From an uncultured Clostridia bacterium (GTDB taxonomy: Bacteria > Bacillota > Clostridia > Oscillospirales > Oscillospiraceae), in NCBI GenBank assembly GCA_946184215.1, contig CAMHER010000073.1, positions 1 through 8,558 on the forward strand: a stretch of 8,558 bases of DNA, given 5' to 3'. The position numbers and the translations under genes are program-made. The notes beneath the pieces were generated by a model. It had not been told where the DNA came from. It did no database searches and worked only from the letters and a program-made list of their open reading frames with translations. Within the stretch, counting starts at the first letter, position 1. Each line of letters starts with the position of its first letter. Of the stretch, positions 4,849 through 8,558 are shown in pieces.

Positions 4849-6951
4849 ATGTCAGCAGTCGATGAAAGAATAACCGAGAAGAACGCCGCGTTCGATCAGG
4901 CGGCCATGGACGAGGTCATGAAAAAATATGACCGCGAATCCAACACCCGCATATGGGAGGGCTGGCAGAAATGGGCCGTGTACGCGGTCATGGCCCTCTT
5001 TTCTCTGTTCGTGATCTACGTCACGCTCTTCGCCACCTGGCTGGATCTGATCCGCTATCCGTCGTTCCTCGGCTGTGTGCTGCTGATCGGCTATCTCAAC
5101 TTTCCGGTGAAAAAGGGCGTGCAGAAGGTCAATTATATCCCCTGGTATGACTGGATCCTGATGGTGCTCGGCACCGCCGCCTTCGTTTACGTCGTTGTGA
5201 ACGCCAAGGATCTGACCGTGCGTCTGGGCATGTCCCAGGTCCGCAGCTATGAGGTCGTGATCGGCGTCATCGGCATCGTGGCGATGCTCGAGCTCTGCCG
5301 CCGCAGCGTCGGCATCCCGATCCTGTGCGTGGCGGGCGTGTTTCTCGTCTATGCGCTGTACTACTACTGCGTAGGGAAAAATCTCGGCATGTCGCGCGCC
5401 GTGCGCAACGTCGCCGTCAGCCTGTTTTACAAGGTGCAGGGCGGCGGACTGCTCAACACCCCCGTGCAGGTCTGCTCGAAATTCATCATCGTCTTCATCA
5501 TCTTCGGCGCGTTTCTGGAGCGCACCGGCATCTCCCAGTTTTTCATCGATCTGGCCAATTCTCTGGTGGGCCGCTTCTCCGGCGGCCCGGCCAAGGTCGC
5601 GGTCATCTCCTCGGCCCTGTGCGGCATGGTGTCCGGCTCGTCGGTCGGCAACACGGTCACCACCGGCTCAGTCACGATCCCGATGATGAAGCAAACCGGC
5701 TACAAGCCGGAATTCGCTGGAGCGGTCGAAGCCGCAGCTTCGACCGGCGGCCAGATCATGCCCCCGATCATGGGCGCCGCGGCTTTTTTGATGGCTGAGT
5801 ATGTGGGTGTTCCCTACTCGAGCATCATCGTCCGCGCGATCCTGCCCGCGATCTTGTATTTCACCGGCATCTTCATCGCCGTCCACCTGGAGGCGAAAAA
5901 GCTGGGGCTCCGCGGCATCGACAAGGATAAGCTCCCCGTTCTCAAGCGTCTGCTCAAGCGCAGCTATCTGCTTCTGCCGCTGGTGATCCTGGTCTACCTC
6001 GTCTCCTCCGGCAGCAATACGATGGCCTTTTCCGCCGCGATCGCGATCGTCTTCGCCGTCTCGGTCTCCAACGTGCACCGTGACCCGATCCTCGGCATCA
6101 TCGGCATCGCCGCGCTGCTCGGCTATCTGTTCCTCGGCCTCGGCGGCATCGTGAAGACAGCGCTGCTCTTCGTCGGCGTCATCTGTGCTGCGGTCTGTAT
6201 GTTCAAAAAGGACGCCGTCATGACGCCCGCCGTGCTTTTCGACGCGCTGGCCAACGGGGCAAAGAGCTCCATCACGGTGGCGGCGGCCTGCGGCGTGGCC
6301 GGTATCATCGGCGGCTGCATCACGATCACGGGTCTTGCCTCCCAGATCATCACGGCGATCATCACACTCTCGCACGGCTCGGTGCTCATCGCGCTGTTCT
6401 TCACGATGCTCTGCTGCATCGTGCTGGGCATGGGCGTTCCGACCACGGCTAACTACTGCATCATGGCCTCGACCTGCGCGCCGATTTTGATTCAGCTGGG
6501 CCTGCCCATGCTGGCGGCGCACTTCTTCGTGTTCTACTTCGGCATCGTGGCGGATATCACGCCGCCGGTGGCGCTGGCGGCCTACGCGGGTTCGGCCATT
6601 GCCAAGGCGCCGCCGATGAAAACCGCCGTCAACGCCTCGAAACTCGCTGTCGGCGCCTTCGTCGTGCCCTACATCTTCGCGCTCAACCCCGCGATGCTGC
6701 TGATCGACACCTCCGCCTGGCAGGTGGCGCTGGTGGTCGTCACATCTCTTGTCGGCATTTTCGGCGTGGCGGCAGCCCTCAACGGCTTTCTGTTCCGCGG
6801 CATGAAGCCGCTCCCCCGCATCGTGATCGCGGCGGGCGGCCTGCTGATGATGGATCCCGCGCCGCTGACCGACCTGGTGGGCGTGGTGCTGCTTGCCGCC
6901 GTTGCGCTCTGGCAGTATATCGGAGCAAGAAAAGTCTCTTCGGTTGCTTGA
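4849..6951 (+). CDS. TRAP transporter fused permease (DctQM, TAXI-associated)
   Basis: This 700-residue polytopic inner-membrane protein fuses the small (DctQ-like, 4TM) and large (DctM-like) TRAP subunits and drives uptake of the receptor-bound ligand with an ion gradient, usually Na+. About 40 hydrophilic residues precede the first membrane segments (near 42-64, 70-86, 100-118, 134-152 and 156-174). The large-subunit core carries the two family repeats: SGSSVGNTVTTGSVTIPMM (262-280) followed by TGGQIMPPIMGAAAFLMAEY, and GMGVPTTANY (527-536) followed by ADITPPVALAAYAG (568-581). The C-terminus adds hydrophobic segments ending in GARKVSSVA. AGGAGG at 4835-4840 is 8 nt before the ATG. It is paired with the TAXI receptor upstream. 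gluQ starts 45 bp after its stop, with no terminator between. Confidence 0.95.
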   Translation: MSAVDERITEKNAAFDQAAMDEVMKKYDRESNTRIWEGWQKWAVYAVMALFSLFVIYVTLFATWLDLIRYPSFLGCVLLIGYLNFPVKKGVQKVNYIPWYDWILMVLGTAAFVYVVVNAKDLTVRLGMSQVRSYEVVIGVIGIVAMLELCRRSVGIPILCVAGVFLVYALYYYCVGKNLGMSRAVRNVAVSLFYKVQGGGLLNTPVQVCSKFIIVFIIFGAFLERTGISQFFIDLANSLVGRFSGGPAKVAVISSALCGMVSGSSVGNTVTTGSVTIPMMKQTGYKPEFAGAVEAAASTGGQIMPPIMGAAAFLMAEYVGVPYSSIIVRAILPAILYFTGIFIAVHLEAKKLGLRGIDKDKLPVLKRLLKRSYLLLPLVILVYLVSSGSNTMAFSAAIAIVFAVSVSNVHRDPILGIIGIAALLGYLFLGLGGIVKTALLFVGVICAAVCMFKKDAVMTPAVLFDALANGAKSSITVAAACGVAGIIGGCITITGLASQIITAIITLSHGSVLIALFFTMLCCIVLGMGVPTTANYCIMASTCAPILIQLGLPMLAAHFFVFYFGIVADITPPVALAAYAGSAIAKAPPMKTAVNASKLAVGAFVVPYIFALNPAMLLIDTSAWQVALVVVTSLVGIFGVAAALNGFLFRGMKPLPRIVIAAGGLLMMDPAPLTDLVGVVLLAAVALWQYIGARKVSSVA

Positions 6952-6982
6952 ACGGAGCCGGAGACTGTGGTACAGTCATGGC

Positions 6983-6988
6983 GGGAGG
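6983..6988 (+). promoter_or_regulatory. Shine-Dalgarno of gluQ (decides the start)
   Basis: GGGAGG lies 8 nt before the ATG at 6997. It falls inside the frame that would be read from the upstream GTG at 6967, which itself has no usable Shine-Dalgarno, so the shorter product starting at 6997 is chosen. Confidence 0.8.
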
Positions 6989-6996
6989 CATCTGCC

Positions 6997-7959
6997 ATGA
7001 GAGACTGTAAGGGCCGCTTTGCACCGACGCCCAGCGGCGATATGCACATCGGAAACGCTTTCTGCTACTTTCTTGCCTGGCTCTCCGCCCGCTCGCAGAG
7101 CGGCCGGATCGTGCTGCGCTTTGAGGACTGCGACCGGCTCCGGATGCAGCCGGAGGCTGTGGGACAGACGATGTCCGACCTGGAATGGCTGGGCCTGTGC
7201 TGGGACGAAGGACCCACGCCGGGGCAGACGGAGGGACCGTATTTTCAGTCCTGCCGCACCGCGATCTACGACCGCGTCTTTGAAGAGCTTCGCGCGCGGC
7301 GTCTTGTGTATCCCTGCTTCTGTTCGCGTCAGGATGTACGTCTCGCGGCCGCGCCGCATCCCGGGGAGGATGCCCCGGTCTATCCCGGCACCTGCCGGGA
7401 TCTCTCCGCCGCCGAGATCGACGTCCGCATGAAAAAGCGCGCGCCGGCCTGGCGGCTGCGCCTGGAGGACAAGACCGTGTGCTTCTGCGACGCCCTGCTC
7501 GGCCCGCAGCGCTGTGAGATCCTCTCTGAGCGCGGGGATTTCCCCGTCCGGCGCGCGGACGGCGTGTATTGCTATCAGTTTACCGCCGCGCTCGACGACG
7601 CGCTGATGGGTGTGAGCGAGGTCATCCGTTCGAACGATCTTCTCGCCTCCACGCCCTGGCAGATCTATCTGCAGCAGCTCCTTGGCTATGCGCCGCCGAC
7701 CTATCTGCACATCCCGCTGCTGCTGGACGAAAACGGCAGCAGACTTGCCAAGCGTGAGAAGTCGCTCTCGCTGCGCCAGATCCGCCGGCACTATACCCCG
7801 GAAGAGGTCATCGGAAGACTGGCCTTTCTCGCCGGTCTGCAGTCAGCGCCGGAGCCCTGTGACCTGGCCGCTCTGGCGGCGCAGTTTTCCGCGGAGCGTC
7901 TGCCGCGGGAGGATATCGTGCTCCCGCCGGCGCTTTTCTCCGCCTGCCGTGAGGCATAA
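6997..7959 (+). CDS. gluQ: Glutamyl-Q tRNA(Asp) synthetase
   Basis: This 320-residue cytoplasmic enzyme is a paralogue of the glutamyl-tRNA synthetase catalytic core lacking the anticodon-binding domain; it attaches glutamate to queuosine at the wobble position of tRNA(Asp). The class I signature GRFAPTPSGDMHIGN (6-20) contains a HIGN variant of HIGH, LRFEDCDR corresponds to the family (R/L)xxDxDxxR motif, and LAKRE (250-254) occupies the KMSKS position. A zinc site matching the Escherichia coli enzyme pattern is visible as Cys107, Cys109, Tyr129 and Cys133 (Y-x3-C). Length and absence of a C-terminal helical domain separate it from GltX. Its presence implies that the cell has queuosine-modified tRNA. 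It may be transcribed by read-through from the TRAP genes, though no functional link to transport is known. It ends in a bidirectional terminator. Confidence 0.93.
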   Translation: MRDCKGRFAPTPSGDMHIGNAFCYFLAWLSARSQSGRIVLRFEDCDRLRMQPEAVGQTMSDLEWLGLCWDEGPTPGQTEGPYFQSCRTAIYDRVFEELRARRLVYPCFCSRQDVRLAAAPHPGEDAPVYPGTCRDLSAAEIDVRMKKRAPAWRLRLEDKTVCFCDALLGPQRCEILSERGDFPVRRADGVYCYQFTAALDDALMGVSEVIRSNDLLASTPWQIYLQQLLGYAPPTYLHIPLLLDENGSRLAKREKSLSLRQIRRHYTPEEVIGRLAFLAGLQSAPEPCDLAALAAQFSAERLPREDIVLPPALFSACREA

Positions 7960-8010
7960 AAAGGAAGCCCCGAAACTGGCGTTTCGGGGCTTCCCTTTTT
8001 TATTTATGCC
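7953..8010. terminator. Bidirectional intrinsic terminator (gluQ / sigG)
   Basis: A perfect 14-bp stem pairs GGAAGCCCCGAAAC (7963-7976) with 7981-7994 around TGGC, followed by a T-run at 7996-8001 and preceded by an A-run. Outer arms GGCATAAA (7953-7960) and TTTATGCC (8003-8010) are also exact complements, so the whole 58 bp is nearly palindromic. The gluQ stop codon (7957-7959) lies in the left outer arm, and the sigG stop begins directly beyond the right one. Confidence 0.93.
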
Positions 8011-8558
8011 TTATGCTGAAAGTTCTTTTTTGATCCTGCCGATCGCGCCCTTTTCCAGGCGCGAGACCTGTGCCTGGGAGATCCCCACCTGCCGGGCGAC
8101 CTCCATCTGGGTCCTCCCGTCGCAGAAGCGCAGCGCCAGAATATGCCGCTCACGCGCCGAAAGTCGGCCGATGGCTTCTCCCAGAGCGATTTGTTCGAGC
8201 CATTGCTCGTCCGTGTTCCGACTGTCGCCGATCTGGTCCATGATGCAGGCGCTCTCGCCCGCGTCACCGAATACCGGCTCATAGAGCGACACCGGCTCGC
8301 AGATCGCGTCCAGGGCAAAGACGATCTCCTGCCGCGGAATACCCGTGGCGTCGGCAAGCTCCTCCATGCTCGGCTCCCGGCCCGTTTCCGTACAGAGCTT
8401 CTCCTTTGCCTGCAGCACCTTATAGGCCGTGTCCCGCATCGAGCGCGACACCCGCAGCGCACTGTGATCCCGCAGAAAGCGCCGCAGCTCCCCGGCAATC
8501 ATGGGAACGCCGTAGGTGGAAAACTGGACGTTCTGGCTCAGGTCGAAGGCGTCGATGG
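8011..8558 (-). CDS. sigG: Sporulation sigma factor SigG (5' part beyond the window)
   Basis: The last 181 residues of an RNA polymerase sigma factor of the SigF/SigG/SigB group are visible; the gene runs off the right edge, so about 70-80 N-terminal residues are missing. The visible part begins in region 2 with FDLSQNVQFSTYGVPMIAGE, then RVSRSMRDTAYK, region 3 around EPSMEELADATGI, and the region 4 helix-turn-helix GRTQMEVARQVGISQAQVSR. From memory the match to Bacillus subtilis SigG is close (FSTYAVPMIIGE, SRSLRDIAYK, EEIVFALDAI, VSLFEP, MDQI, RNTD), and closer than to SigF or SigE. SigG directs late gene expression in the forespore. An ATG at 8502 is internal (Met in VPMIAGE), not the start. 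It converges on gluQ and ends at the shared terminator. Confidence 0.95.
   Translation of the reverse strand, partial: IDAFDLSQNVQFSTYGVPMIAGELRRFLRDHSALRVSRSMRDTAYKVLQAKEKLCTETGREPSMEELADATGIPRQEIVFALDAICEPVSLYEPVFGDAGESACIMDQIGDSRNTDEQWLEQIALGEAIGRLSARERHILALRFCDGRTQMEVARQVGISQAQVSRLEKGAIGRIKKELSA

Noticed and set aside
5668..6522. 284-residue minus-strand open frame rich in Asp, Arg and His
   Set aside because: It is antisense to the permease membrane segments and has the typical composition of a shadow frame.
6976..7791. 271-residue minus-strand open frame
   Set aside because: It lies opposite gluQ, whose synthetase and zinc motifs are intact; no independent support.
8004..8498. 164-residue minus-strand frame overlapping sigG
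   Set aside because: It is out of frame with the clear SigG reading and Arg/Ser-rich, as expected for a shifted GC-rich frame.

Overview
This GC-rich window looks like the chromosome of an endospore-forming, low-abundance-of-AT Firmicute. The right edge carries the end of a sporulation sigma factor that reads closely like SigG, and the ribosome binding sites are strong AGGAGG types. High GC together with CCTTCCCC/GGGGAAGG-type intergenic repeats points to the gut Oscillospiraceae (Ruminococcaceae) group. That placement is inference from composition and memory of such genomes, not from a search.

Layout, left to right. Positions 1-162 hold no gene that I can support, but are almost fully tiled by inverted repeats. 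Next come thioredoxin reductase (trxB, 196-1101, +) and, after a second, unrelated two-hairpin repeat, a CsaA-type tRNA-binding/chaperone protein (1204-1533, +). A bidirectional terminator separates these from a minus-strand pair, a LysR-type regulator (2405-3370) and a Cof-type HAD phosphatase (1581-2408), which overlap by ATGA and are probably co-transcribed from a good sigma-A promoter at 3414-3442. A 357-bp AT-rich, strongly pyrimidine-biased intergenic region divides the LysR gene from a divergent TAXI-type TRAP transporter: a lipoprotein substrate-binding protein (3728-4771, +) and a fused DctQM permease (4849-6951, +), with a strong GC hairpin in the gap between them. A glutamyl-Q tRNA(Asp) synthetase (gluQ, 6997-7959, +) follows closely. 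A long palindromic bidirectional terminator then meets the convergent sigG gene (8011 to beyond the right edge, -).

How the genes may work together. The LysR gene, the HAD gene and the divergent TAXI transporter form a plausible regulated uptake unit: a periplasm-facing lipoprotein captures a small organic acid-like ligand, the permease imports it with Na+, and the LysR regulator may control the shared intergenic region. The ligand cannot be told from sequence. trxB, csaA, gluQ and sigG are ordinary housekeeping or sporulation genes. I see no clear new defence, mobile or catalytic system here. The most unexplained material is non-coding: the hairpin array at 1-162, the repeat at 1115-1182 and the pyrimidine tract at 3421-3630.
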